From positions 4,499,501 to 4,563,500 of the forward strand of contig NZ_CP076543.1 in NCBI RefSeq assembly GCF_030440515.1: a stretch of DNA of 64,000 nucleotides. Reading direction: 5' to 3'. This document shows, in pieces, positions 27,982-35,698 of the stretch (positions are counted from its first letter, which is position 1; each line of letters begins with the position of its first letter). Position numbers and translations under genes: made by a program. The notes beneath the pieces were generated by a model. It saw only the letters and a list, made by a program, of their open reading frames with translations, was not told the DNA's origin and did no database searches. Source of the DNA: Streptomyces xanthophaeus. GTDB taxonomy: Bacteria; Actinomycetota; Actinomycetes; Streptomycetales; Streptomycetaceae.

Positions 27982-28596
27982 GGGGGATTTGGTACACCTC
28001 GTTCCGGGAGGGTGTCCAGGGACGAGATGTCGTGCGTCGGGCCGGTGGGGGTGGCCGTCTGCCGGGTGCCCTGCGGGCGGCTCGGCGGTGTATGGCGCGC
28101 TGCCGTGTGCCGGGTGCGGGCCGTGTGCCGGGCTCTGCCCGGACCCGCGCCTCAAACGCCGGCGAGGCTGAAGATGAGGGCTTGTCGGTTGGTGGCGGGG
28201 TGGGGGGCCGGGGCGGGGTGTCTCCTCGGCTCGGCGCGTGCGGGCTTGTCTCGGTTGTTCTCGGTGGTTGCGCGCTCGTCCTGCGGGGACACCCCGCCCC
28301 GTCCCCCCACCCCTCACGCCGTCGCTGTCGAAGCCCTGCCGTGGGGTGGGGGCACGCAGGAGGGTCCCCGCAGGACGAGGCGCGACCGCGGCCGCCTGGC
28401 CGTGACAAGCCCGAAGGCGCCGAGCCGAGGAGATCCTCGTGCGGGGCACCGGCCCACCCTTTGAAGCCCCGCCGGCGATTGAGGCGCGGGTCCGGGCGGA
28501 GCCCGGCGGGGATCCGGACCCGCCGTACACCGAGCACCCCGCAGGGGCAACGGCCCGCACCGGACACACCGCCGAGCTCCGGGCTACGGTCACGGC
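27982..28596. other. Gene-free interval occupied by a large palindromic repeat
   Basis: No gene. Nearly all of 28104-28552 is shared with 58690-59218 elsewhere in the window; see the repeat entries. The promoter of the flavin oxidase lies at the left end, and a -10-like TACGGT for the phosphotransferase at the right end (28585-28590). Confidence 0.7.
28137..28497. repeat. Nested palindromic repeat, copy A
   Basis: The 361-bp element has outer arms starting GCCCGGACCCGCGCCTCAA at the left, with their inverse at the right (28464-28497). Second arms are TCTCCTCGGCTCGGCGCG (28221-28250) / 28404-28433, matching at 28 of 30 positions. Third arms are a perfect 16-bp pair CTCGTCCTGCGGGGAC / GTCCCCGCAGGACGAG (28275-28290 / 28364-28379), with an inner C-run/G-run pairing. 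The outer arms are the dispersed CTCAAACGCCGGCGAGG unit. No open frame with coding character. Copy B lies at 58724-59106. Confidence 0.85.
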
Positions 28597-29487
28597 ATGG
28601 TCGAGATTCCTCAGGCGTTGATCGAGGCGCAGGTCACGTACAACGGGGACGCGGGGCGGGAGTTCATCGCCGCGTTGCCCGGGCGGGCCGCGCGGTTTCT
28701 GGAGCGGTGGGAACTGCGGCGGACCGGGCCGGTGATGCACGGGGTGACGGCGCTGGTGTTGCCGGTGGAGCGGGCCGACGGGAGTGGGGCCGTGCTGAAG
28801 CTGGTGGCGGTGGACGAGGAGAGCGTGGGGGAGCCGGTCGCGCTGCGCGCGTGGGACGGGGAGGGGTGCGTACGGCTGCTGGAGCACGACGTGGACACCG
28901 GGACCCTGCTGCTGGAGCGGTTGGACGAGGGGCGGGATCTGGCGGCGCTCGCGCGTGAGGACGCGCGGCAGGCGGTGGTGGTGGTCGGGGAGCTGTTGGC
29001 GCGGCTGACGGCGGTGCCGGCTCCGGCCGGGCTGCGGGGGCTCGGTGAGATGGCCGCCGGGATGCTGGAGGAGGTGCCGCGGGCGCTGGGGCAGTTGGTG
29101 GAGGCGCGGGATCGGCGGTTGCTGACGGACTGCGCGGCGGCGGTGGCGGAGGTCGTGGGGGAGCCGGGGGACCGGCTGCTGCACTGGGATCTGCACTACG
29201 GGAACGTGCTGGCGGGCGGCCGGGAGCCGTGGCTGGCGATCGATCCGAAGCCCTTGGCGGGCGATCCGGGTTTCGATCTGATGCCGGCGATCATCAACAA
29301 CTTCCGGGCCGGGGACGTGCGGTGGCGGTTCGACCTGCTGGCGGAGGTGGCGGGGCTGGAGCGCGAGCGGGCGCGGGCCTGGACGCTGGGGCGGGTGCTG
29401 CAGAACTGCCTGTGGGACGTGGCGGACGGTGACGTGCGGCTGGACGAGGAACAGTTGACGGTCGCCGAGGTGCTCCTGGAGCGGTGA
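28597..29487 (+). CDS. Aminoglycoside phosphotransferase (APH)-family kinase
   Basis: The 296-residue protein has the APH/choline-kinase catalytic loop LLHWDLHYGNVL (Asp about 198) and the metal-binding IDPKPLAGDPGFDL (Asp about 217), as in streptomycin 6-phosphotransferase-like enzymes. It may phosphorylate a hydroxyl on an aminoglycoside or another metabolite; resistance is not proven by sequence. Third codon positions are unusually G-rich compared with most genes here. TACGGT lies 6 nt before the ATG, suggesting a leaderless transcript. Convergent with the quinone-oxidoreductase-like gene, 7 nt apart. Confidence 0.82.
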   Translation: MVEIPQALIEAQVTYNGDAGREFIAALPGRAARFLERWELRRTGPVMHGVTALVLPVERADGSGAVLKLVAVDEESVGEPVALRAWDGEGCVRLLEHDVDTGTLLLERLDEGRDLAALAREDARQAVVVVGELLARLTAVPAPAGLRGLGEMAAGMLEEVPRALGQLVEARDRRLLTDCAAAVAEVVGEPGDRLLHWDLHYGNVLAGGREPWLAIDPKPLAGDPGFDLMPAIINNFRAGDVRWRFDLLAEVAGLERERARAWTLGRVLQNCLWDVADGDVRLDEEQLTVAEVLLER

Positions 29488-29494
29488 CGGGCGG

Positions 29495-30496
29495 TCAGGG
29501 TTCCAGGACGACCTTGCCGGTGGTGGCGCGGGTTTCGAGGTCGTGGTGGGCGGTGGCGGCCTCGGCGAGCGGGTAGCGGGTCACGGCGGGGCGCAGGCGG
29601 CCTGCGGCGGCCTCGGCGAGGGCGCGGGTCTCCAGGACGCGCAGGGGGTCGGGGGCGCCGACCCGCTGGAGCATCGTGGGGCCGAGGACGCCCTGGGTGG
29701 TGATGGCTCGCGCGTCGAGGTCGGCGCGTTCGGTGTCGGTGAGGTGGAGGGGGCCGCCGGACCAGCCGAAGACGAGGTGGCGGGCGCCGGGGGCGAGGAG
29801 GCCGAGGGCGGTGCGGGCGGTTGCGCCGCCGACGGAGTCGAAGAGGACGGTGGCGCCGTCGGGGTGGTGGGTGCGTACGGCGTCGGCCCAGCCGGGGTCG
29901 GTGTGGTCGAGGGCGAGGTGGGCGCCGTTGGCGGAGGCCCGGGCGGTTTTGGCGGGGCCGCCGGCGAGGGCGACGACGGTGGCGCCGGCGTTGACCGCGT
30001 ACTGGACGAGGAGGGTGCCGATGCCGCCGGCGGCGGCGGGGATCAGGGCGACCGAGTCCGGGCCGAGGTCGGCGAACTGCAGGATCCCGAGAGTGGTGCG
30101 GCCGGTGCCGATCATGGCTACGGCTTCGGCGGGGTCGAGGCCGGGCGGTACGGGGTGCAGGCGGTCGGCGTCGGCGACGGCGTACTGCGCGTAGCCGCCG
30201 GGGGCGAAGCCGAGGTGGACGACGACGGTGCGGCCGAGCCAGGCGGGGTCGGTGCCGGGGCCGAGGGCGTCGACGGTGCCGGCGACCTCGCGGCCGGGGA
30301 TGGTGGGGAGCTCGGGGAGCGGGGCGGGCGGCCCCTGGACGCCTCGGCGGAGGCTGGTGTCCAGGAGGTGGACGCCGGCTGCGGCGACGGCGATGCGGAC
30401 CTGGCCGGGGGCGGGGACGGGGGCGTCGGTGTGCTCGTAGGAGAGGTTCTCGGCGGGGCCGAAGGCGTGGAGGCGGATGGCGCGCATGGTGGTCAT
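29495..30496 (-). CDS. Zinc-independent MDR-type quinone oxidoreductase
   Basis: The 333-residue medium-chain dehydrogenase/reductase starts MTTMRAIRLHAFG and has the GroES-like fold. It contains GREVAGTVDALG (about 68-79) and an NADPH-binding Rossmann loop IPAAAGGIGTLLVQYA (about 150). It lacks the structural and catalytic zinc Cys residues, so the qor/quinone reductase subgroup is likely. Start at ATG 30496: a -10-like CACCGT ends 7 nt upstream and TTGACC lies 19 bp further up. The wide spacer is centred on GACCTC/GAGGTC arms, as in MerR-controlled promoters. Alternative starts are GTG 30505 and ATG 30487. Confidence 0.82.
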   Translation of the reverse strand: MTTMRAIRLHAFGPAENLSYEHTDAPVPAPGQVRIAVAAAGVHLLDTSLRRGVQGPPAPLPELPTIPGREVAGTVDALGPGTDPAWLGRTVVVHLGFAPGGYAQYAVADADRLHPVPPGLDPAEAVAMIGTGRTTLGILQFADLGPDSVALIPAAAGGIGTLLVQYAVNAGATVVALAGGPAKTARASANGAHLALDHTDPGWADAVRTHHPDGATVLFDSVGGATARTALGLLAPGARHLVFGWSGGPLHLTDTERADLDARAITTQGVLGPTMLQRVGAPDPLRVLETRALAEAAAGRLRPAVTRYPLAEAATAHHDLETRATTGKVVLEP

Positions 30497-30503
30497 GGCG
30501 ACC

Positions 30504-30534
30504 ACGGTGCGACCTCGAGCGGGGTTGAGGTCAA
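30504..30534 (-). promoter_or_regulatory. MerR-type promoter/operator of the quinone oxidoreductase gene
   Basis: Minus strand: -35 TTGACC (30534-30529), 19-bp spacer, -10 CACCGT (30509-30504). Overlaps inverted arms GACCTC - 10 nt - GAGGTC (30511-30532). The long spacer with an internal palindrome is the MerR/SoxR hallmark. Confidence 0.5.
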
Positions 30535-30572
30535 GGGCGGCCGTTGTCAGTGGGGTGGTTCACGATGGGGGT

Positions 30573-31256
30573 ATGGCGCGCAAAGGACAGCAGGGGCGGC
30601 AGCAGACGGTGAAGGCGGCGCGGCGGCCGGAGCTGAGGCTGCCGCAGCTGATGGTGTGGGACGGGGGTGAGCTGGAGCCGGACGGGGACTACGACGGGGT
30701 GGAGTTCGCGGATCTCGACCTGGCGGGGCAGGAGGGGATCGGGTCCCGGTTCATGGACTGCGCGGTGCGGCGGTGTGCGCTGGACGAGGCGGGGCTGGCG
30801 AAGGCGCGGGTCCTGGATTCGGTGCTGGAGGGGGTCCGGGGGGTGGGGACGGACCTGTCGGGGGCCTCGCTGCGGGACGTGGAGGTGGTGGACGCGCGGC
30901 TGGGCGGGGTGCAGCTGCACGGGGCGGTGCTGGAGCGGGTGGTGGTTCGCGGGGGCAAGATCGACTACCTGAACCTGCGGAAGGCGCACCTCAAGGACGT
31001 GGTCTTCGAGGGGTGCGTGCTGGTGGAGCCGGACTTCGCGGGAGCGGTGCTGGAGCGGATGGAGTTCCGGGACTGTGCGCTGCGGGGGGTGGATTTCAGC
31101 GGGGTGCGGATGGCGGACGTGGATCTGCGGGAGGCGTCCGTGCTGGAGATCGCGCGGGGGGTGGAGGCGCTGGCCGGGGCGGTGATCAGCCCGGCGCAGC
31201 TGTTCGACCTGGCCCCGGCGCTTGCTTCCCAGCTGGGGGTGCGGGTGCTGGCGTAG
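30573..31256 (+). CDS. Pentapeptide-repeat protein
   Basis: The 227-residue protein has degenerate A(D/N)LXX-type repeats from about 40 to 190, for example DGVEFADLDLAG, TDLSGASLRDVEVVDARL and PDFAGAVLERMEFRDCALRGVDFSG. They should form a square right-handed beta-helix. The ends are basic (N) and hydrophobic helical (C). Some family members mimic DNA and protect gyrase from quinolones, but most have no known role and nothing here decides. Third codon positions are strongly G-rich, like the nearby phosphotransferase gene. Divergent from the quinone oxidoreductase gene. Confidence 0.85.
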   Translation: MARKGQQGRQQTVKAARRPELRLPQLMVWDGGELEPDGDYDGVEFADLDLAGQEGIGSRFMDCAVRRCALDEAGLAKARVLDSVLEGVRGVGTDLSGASLRDVEVVDARLGGVQLHGAVLERVVVRGGKIDYLNLRKAHLKDVVFEGCVLVEPDFAGAVLERMEFRDCALRGVDFSGVRMADVDLREASVLEIARGVEALAGAVISPAQLFDLAPALASQLGVRVLA

Positions 31257-31411
31257 CCCCGCCGGGTGCTGCCCGGCCCCGCACCTCGAACACCGGCGGG
31301 CCGGGATGGTGGGGTGGTTGCGGCGTATGGCCGAGTGGGTTGGTGCCCGGGCGGGTGGGGTGTCTAACGTCGCAGGCAGACACATCGGTGCACGAGGCCT
31401 GTGGAGGTGTC

Positions 31412-32425
31412 ATGTCCCATCGGGGCCGCCGGCTGGCGGGCGCCTGTGCCGGTGCGGTCGCGCTCGGTCTGCTCGTCGTGTGGGTCGTCCTCGGCACACC
31501 GCCGCCGCGGCACGGGGCCGGGGGCAGCGCGGGGACCGAGGGCGCCGAGGGCTCAGGGACCGCCGTGGGCGCCTATCTCCACTACGGCTCGCCCGGCGTC
31601 GAGCGGATGCAGGAACTCTCGCGGTGGCTCGGCGGTGCCGAGCTGCGCGCCGGGCACACCTATCTGCCCGGCGACACCTGGGAGAACATCGAGGGGGCAC
31701 CCGATTCCCTGCGCACCTGGGCACGGTGGCGCAACGAGCGGGCCGATCGGCTGTTCGTCCTGAACGTGCCCATGCAGGAGCGCAACGAGGCCGGTGTCCC
31801 CGACGGCCGGGTCGCGGAGCTGATCCGCTCCGGCGCCCAGGGGGCGAACGACCACCACTTCCGGCAGCTGGCCCGGCGTCTGGTCGACCTCGGGGTGCCG
31901 GACACGGTGATCGTCCTCGGCTGGGAGATGAACGGCTTCAACTACACCCACCGGTGTCGTCCGGACCCCGAGAACTGGAAGACGTACTGGCGGCGCATCG
32001 TGGCCGCCATGCGTTCGGTGGAGGGGCAGCGGTTCCTCTTCGACTACGCCCCCAACCGAGGGAGTGACGCGATCGCCTGGACCAGCTGCTATCCCGGTGA
32101 CGACGTGGTCGACGTCGTCGGTATGGATTCCTACGACCAGGAGCCCGGCCGTACCTTCGACGAGCAGGTCACCCAGCCCTACGGACTCCAGCAGCAGGTC
32201 GACTTCGCGAAGGCGCACGGCAAGCAGATCTCGTACCCCGAATGGGGGCTGTTCCGGCACGGGGACAACCCCGAGTACGTGCGGTCCATGCTGGCCTGGT
32301 TCGCCGAGCACGAGCCGCTCTACCAGAGCATCACCGACTACTGCCCGCACGGCGTGTGGCAGTGCGGGCAGAACCCGCGCTCCACACAGGTGTTCCGGGA
32401 GTTCCTGTCCGGCGGGCCGGTCTGA
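31412..32425 (+). CDS. Secreted GH26-like glycoside hydrolase
   Basis: The 337-residue protein has an N-terminal signal or membrane anchor (about 8-29: AGACAGAVALGLLVVWVVLG). Its (beta/alpha)8 hydrolase domain has the acid/base Glu in VLGWEMNGFNY (about 171) and a nucleophile Glu in ISYPEWGLF (about 277). This is the GH26 arrangement of endo-beta-mannanases and related enzymes. It likely acts on a plant or fungal polysaccharide outside the cell. Start ATG 31412 has GGAGG 5 nt upstream; the frame is open far upstream without coding character. Convergent with the DUF gene at the end of the sensor operon. Confidence 0.8.
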   Translation: MSHRGRRLAGACAGAVALGLLVVWVVLGTPPPRHGAGGSAGTEGAEGSGTAVGAYLHYGSPGVERMQELSRWLGGAELRAGHTYLPGDTWENIEGAPDSLRTWARWRNERADRLFVLNVPMQERNEAGVPDGRVAELIRSGAQGANDHHFRQLARRLVDLGVPDTVIVLGWEMNGFNYTHRCRPDPENWKTYWRRIVAAMRSVEGQRFLFDYAPNRGSDAIAWTSCYPGDDVVDVVGMDSYDQEPGRTFDEQVTQPYGLQQQVDFAKAHGKQISYPEWGLFRHGDNPEYVRSMLAWFAEHEPLYQSITDYCPHGVWQCGQNPRSTQVFREFLSGGPV

Positions 32426-32965
32426 CTACGCCGGGACGCGGGGGAAGCGGGCCTGGAGGGTCCAGATGGCCGGGTTGTCGGCGAGGCCGTCGTGCATGTC
32501 GATCAGGTCCGCGATGAGGTCGTGCAGGAAGTCGCGGGCCTCGCGGCGCAGCAGGCGGTGGCTGAAGGTCAGCGGGGCTTCCTCGGCCGGCATCCAGTCG
32601 GCTTCGACGTCGACCCATCCGAAGCGGCGCTCGAAGAGCATCCGGTCCGTGGACTCGGTGAAGTCGAGTTCGGCGTACTGCCGGTTGGCGGAGCGGTTGC
32701 CGCGGGGGTCCTTGTCGAGCTGTTCGACGATGTCGCACAGGGCCCAGGCGAAGTCCAGTACGGGCACCCATCCCCAGGCTGTGGACACTTCCCGGTCCGC
32801 GTTGGTGTCGGCGAGGTAGACGTCCCCGCAGAACAGGTCGTGCCGCAGGGTGTGGACGTCCGCGGAGCGGTAGTCGGTCTGCGGGGGGTCGGGGAAGCGC
32901 CGGGAGAGGGAGTAGCCGATGTCGAGCACGTAGCCGATGGTGTCACGGGTGCCGGGGGCGTTCAC
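32426..32965 (-). CDS. Conserved hypothetical protein downstream of SenR-like regulator
   Basis: The 179-residue protein has no signal peptide, with conserved aromatic segments (TIGYVLDIGYSL, WVPVLDFAWALCDIVEQL) and an acidic, helical C-terminus. I do not recognise a family with certainty. GTG start, 8 nt after the stop of the response regulator, so it is probably the third gene of the kinase-regulator operon. The GGAGG there directly touches the GTG, which is too close for a normal ribosome site, so the true start may differ. Convergent with the GH26-like gene, stop codons abutting. Confidence 0.6.
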   Translation of the reverse strand: MNAPGTRDTIGYVLDIGYSLSRRFPDPPQTDYRSADVHTLRHDLFCGDVYLADTNADREVSTAWGWVPVLDFAWALCDIVEQLDKDPRGNRSANRQYAELDFTESTDRMLFERRFGWVDVEADWMPAEEAPLTFSHRLLRREARDFLHDLIADLIDMHDGLADNPAIWTLQARFPRVPA

Positions 32966-32973
32966 CTCCGGTG

Positions 32974-33594
32974 TCAGGGCAGGAGGCGTTGTTCCTTGGC
33001 CACGGAGACGGCGCCCGCGCGGGTGTCGACGCCGAGCTTGTCGTAGATGCGGCCCAGGTGGGTCTTGACGGTGGCCTCGCTGATGAACAGGGCGCGGGCG
33101 ATGTCGCGGTTGCCCAGGCCCCGGGCCAGCTGGCCGAGGATGTCGAGTTCGCGGTCGGTCAGGGTGGGGCGGGTGCCGCGCATGTGGGCCATGACCCGGC
33201 TGGCCACCGGCGCGGACAGGGTGGTGCGGCCCTGGGCCGCGGAGTGGATGGCGGCGAAGAGCTCCTCCGGGCGTTCGGCCTTGAGGAGGTAGCCGGTGGC
33301 GCCGGCGCCGATCGCGCGGGTGATGTCCGCGTCGGTGTCGTAGGTGGTGAGGACCAGGACGTGCGGGGGCCGGGGGAGCGCCGTGATGCGGCGGGTGGCC
33401 TCGACGCCGTCGATGCCCTCGCCGAGCTGGAGGTCCATCAGGACCACGTCGGGGTGGAGCTTCGCGGCGAGGGCGACGGCCTCCTCGCCGCTGCCCGCCT
33501 CGCCGAGGACCTCGATGTCGGGCTCGCTGCCGAGCAGGGCCAGGAGTCCGGCGCGGACCACCACGTGGTCGTCGCAGAGGAGGATCGTGGTCAT
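32974..33594 (-). CDS. senR: NarL-family response regulator, SenR-like
   Basis: The 206-residue regulator has an acidic pocket CDDH (7-10), acceptor Asp in VLMDLQLGEG (about 54), Lys in YLLKAE (about 104) and a LuxR-type HTH (LTDRELDILGQLARG, then ATVKTHLGRIYDKL). Its start overlaps the end of the kinase gene (ATGA), so the pair is translationally coupled. With an HbpS homologue encoded just upstream of the kinase, this matches the SenS-SenR redox/haem response system described in Streptomyces reticuli. The assignment rests on neighbourhood and domain type. Confidence 0.75.
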   Translation of the reverse strand: MTTILLCDDHVVVRAGLLALLGSEPDIEVLGEAGSGEEAVALAAKLHPDVVLMDLQLGEGIDGVEATRRITALPRPPHVLVLTTYDTDADITRAIGAGATGYLLKAERPEELFAAIHSAAQGRTTLSAPVASRVMAHMRGTRPTLTDRELDILGQLARGLGNRDIARALFISEATVKTHLGRIYDKLGVDTRAGAVSVAKEQRLLP

Positions 33595-34787
33595 GGGGCC
33601 GGCTCCAGGGGGATGGCCGCGGAGAGGACGGTGCCCTCGCCCGGCGTGGATTCGATCGTCAGGGTGCCGCCGAGCTGGCGGACGCGGGCCCGCATGGCCG
33701 GGAGGCCGTGCCCGCGGTCGGCGGCGTCGGCGCGGGGTTCGGTGAAGCCGTGGCCGTCGTCGGCGACGTCCAGGACGACCTGGTCGCCCAGGAAGCTCAG
33801 GGTGAGTGCGGCCGTACGGGCGCCGGAGTGCTCGCGGACGTTGGCCAGCGCGCCCTGGGCTATGCGCAGCAGGGCGGACTGGACGCGGTCGGGGAGCGGG
33901 GCCGGGGTGCCTTCGAGGTGGAAGCGGACCTCGATCTCCGGGCCGGCGTCGAGGGAGCGCAGGGCTTCGGCGAGGCCGGCGCCGTCGGCGAGCTCGGGCG
34001 GTGCCAGGTCGTGGACGAGCCGGCGGGCCTCGGCGAGGCCGTGTGCGGCGATGCCGGTGGCGGTACGGACGTGGGCGCGGGCGGTGGCCGGGTCGGTGTC
34101 CCAGGTGCGGTCCGCGGCCTGGAGGAGCATCTGCTGGCTGGACAGGTTCTGGGCGAGGGTGTCGTGGATCTCCATGGAGAGCCGCTGCCGTTCGGCGAGG
34201 GTGCCTTCGCGGCGTTCGGTGGCGGCCAGCTCGCGGCGGGTGCGGATCAGGTCGTCGATGAGGGTGCGCTGGGCCTGGGCCTGGCGTTCCATGTGGACGA
34301 AGACGGCGGTGGCGAGGGCGGCGACGGCGGGCGGGGCCAGGAGGAGGTTGGGGTCGAAGGATTTGGCCAGCTTGAGCTGGGCGATCACCACGAAGCCGGT
34401 GAGGAGGGCCACGAGGACGATGGCTGCGCGTGGCGGGAGGGTGCGCAGCGCGGTGAAGAACAGCGGTACGGCGCACCAGGCGAAGCTCGGCGCGAGGACG
34501 ACCAGGACCATCCAGGTGGTGACGACGAGGCCGAGCCACAGCAGCCGCCGGGCGGTGGGGGCGGCGCCGAGGGCGGGGCCGAGGACGTAGAGCAGGGCCA
34601 GGGTGACGCTGAGGGCGATGATCCACGGGGTGCGGGGTTCGCCGGGGTGGCGCAGCAGGAAGCGGACCACCGAGGCGCCGAGGAGCAGGAAGAACGCGGT
34701 GTGGGCGACCGTGGTCAGTGTTCGGGTGTCCGGCTTGCTGGTGGGGTGGCTCACCGGTTGCTCCTGGTGTGCGGGGGTCGCGTTCAT
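33591..34787 (-). CDS. senS: Five-helix sensor histidine kinase, SenS-like
   Basis: The 398-residue kinase has about five transmembrane helices in the first 165 residues and short loops, then a HisKA_3 dimerisation domain with ERQRLSMEIHDTLAQNL (His about 210). The HATPase ends VADDGHGF...GHGLPAMRARV. This is the NarL-type kinase class with almost no extracellular sensor domain, as in SenS, which relies on the secreted HbpS protein as accessory sensor. hbpS lies divergently 321 bp away. An alternative start is the GTG at about 34754 (VSHPTSK). Confidence 0.8.
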   Translation of the reverse strand: MNATPAHQEQPVSHPTSKPDTRTLTTVAHTAFFLLLGASVVRFLLRHPGEPRTPWIIALSVTLALLYVLGPALGAAPTARRLLWLGLVVTTWMVLVVLAPSFAWCAVPLFFTALRTLPPRAAIVLVALLTGFVVIAQLKLAKSFDPNLLLAPPAVAALATAVFVHMERQAQAQRTLIDDLIRTRRELAATERREGTLAERQRLSMEIHDTLAQNLSSQQMLLQAADRTWDTDPATARAHVRTATGIAAHGLAEARRLVHDLAPPELADGAGLAEALRSLDAGPEIEVRFHLEGTPAPLPDRVQSALLRIAQGALANVREHSGARTAALTLSFLGDQVVLDVADDGHGFTEPRADAADRGHGLPAMRARVRQLGGTLTIESTPGEGTVLSAAIPLEPAP

Positions 34788-35108
34788 TGTCGCCTGCGGC
34801 GTCGTTCCGGGGCTCCGCCCCGCGCCCCGCGCCTCGATCGTCGGCGGGGCTTGGGGGAGCGGCGGGGCTGAAGGGGTAGGCGGGGCCCGCGGGGCCGTGA
34901 CCAGGAAATACCTCGCCGGAGGCGGGCCGCATCGACCGATCGGACGACCCTCGGGTCAGCCGGTGGGGTGGGTGGGGCGAGCCGGTACGGGGACGGGGTG
35001 CGGGGGGTTCCGGGCCGAGGCTTGGAGCAGTGAAGGAGCCGGTCCGACCGGCCCGGACCGACCCGATGCCGACCCCGTGCCACCGTGCCACCGTTCTCAG
35101 GAGCAGAG
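34788..35108. other. senS-hbpS divergent intergenic region
   Basis: 321 bp with no gene. Contains a degenerate copy of the dispersed repeat (CCGCGCCTCGATCGTCGGCG, 34827-34846) and G-rich sequence. It must hold both promoters, but no clear -10/-35 pair or palindrome stands out. Confidence 0.5.
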
Positions 35109-35666
35109 ATGAACACCCGCACCCGCGTTCTCACCGGTACCGCCCTCGCCGTCGCCCTGGGCGCCGGAGCCTTCGGTGCCGTGAGCGCCAGCGCGACCCC
35201 CGCCTCCGACGTCGCTTCGGCGTCCGTCGCCTCGAAGAAGGACGGGCCGGCCGACAAGAACTTCACCACGACCACGCACCTCACCATCGACGCCGCGACC
35301 CGCGCCGCCGAGGCCGCTCTGAAGGCCGCCGAGTCGGAGAACCAGAAGGTGACGGTCGCCGTCGTCGACCGCAACGGCAACACCATCGTCACCCTGCGCG
35401 GAGACGGCGCGGGTCCGCAGTCCTACGAGTCGGCGCAGCGCAAGGCCTTCACCGCCGTGTCCTGGAACGCCCCGACCTCGGTGCTCGCGGGCCGGCTGGC
35501 CCAGACCCCGAACCTGAAGGACATCCCGGGCACCCTCTTCCTCGGTGGCGGCACCCCGGTCCAGGCGAACGGCGCGCCCGTCGCCGGTGTCGGTGTGGCC
35601 GGCGCCCCGAGCGGTGACCTGGACGAGAAGTTCGCCAAGGCGGGCGTGGACGCGCTCGGCAAGTAG
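35109..35666 (+). CDS. hbpS: Secreted haem-binding/redox accessory protein, HbpS-like (GlcG family)
   Basis: The 185-residue precursor has a signal peptide (about 1-29, ending SASA) and a mature GlcG/HbpS domain ([18 protein letters not shown], then [23 protein letters not shown], then [16 protein letters not shown]). HbpS of S. reticuli is 184 residues, binds haem and iron, and modulates autophosphorylation of SenS outside the cell. Size, fold signature and position next to a SenS/SenR-type pair support the same role. AGGAG sits 6-10 nt before the ATG. Leaves only 32 nt to the M1 peptidase gene. Confidence 0.82.
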   Translation: MNTRTRVLTGTALAVALGAGAFGAVSASATPASDVASASVASKKDGPADKNFTTTTHLTIDAATRAAEAALKAAESENQKVTVAVVDRNGNTIVTLRGDGAGPQSYESAQRKAFTAVSWNAPTSVLAGRLAQTPNLKDIPGTLFLGGGTPVQANGAPVAGVGVAGAPSGDLDEKFAKAGVDALGK

Positions 35667-35698
35667 CCCGCCCGGCCGGCCCGCCTAGGATCGAGTGC

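Noticed and set aside
28032..28958. 308-residue plus-strand open frame through repeat A
   Set aside because: Runs through the palindromic repeat and into the APH kinase gene in another frame; the same peptide appears at repeat B only because the repeat is duplicated.
28597..29487. Calling the APH-family gene an antibiotic-resistance gene
   Set aside because: Family membership alone does not show resistance; the substrate is unknown.
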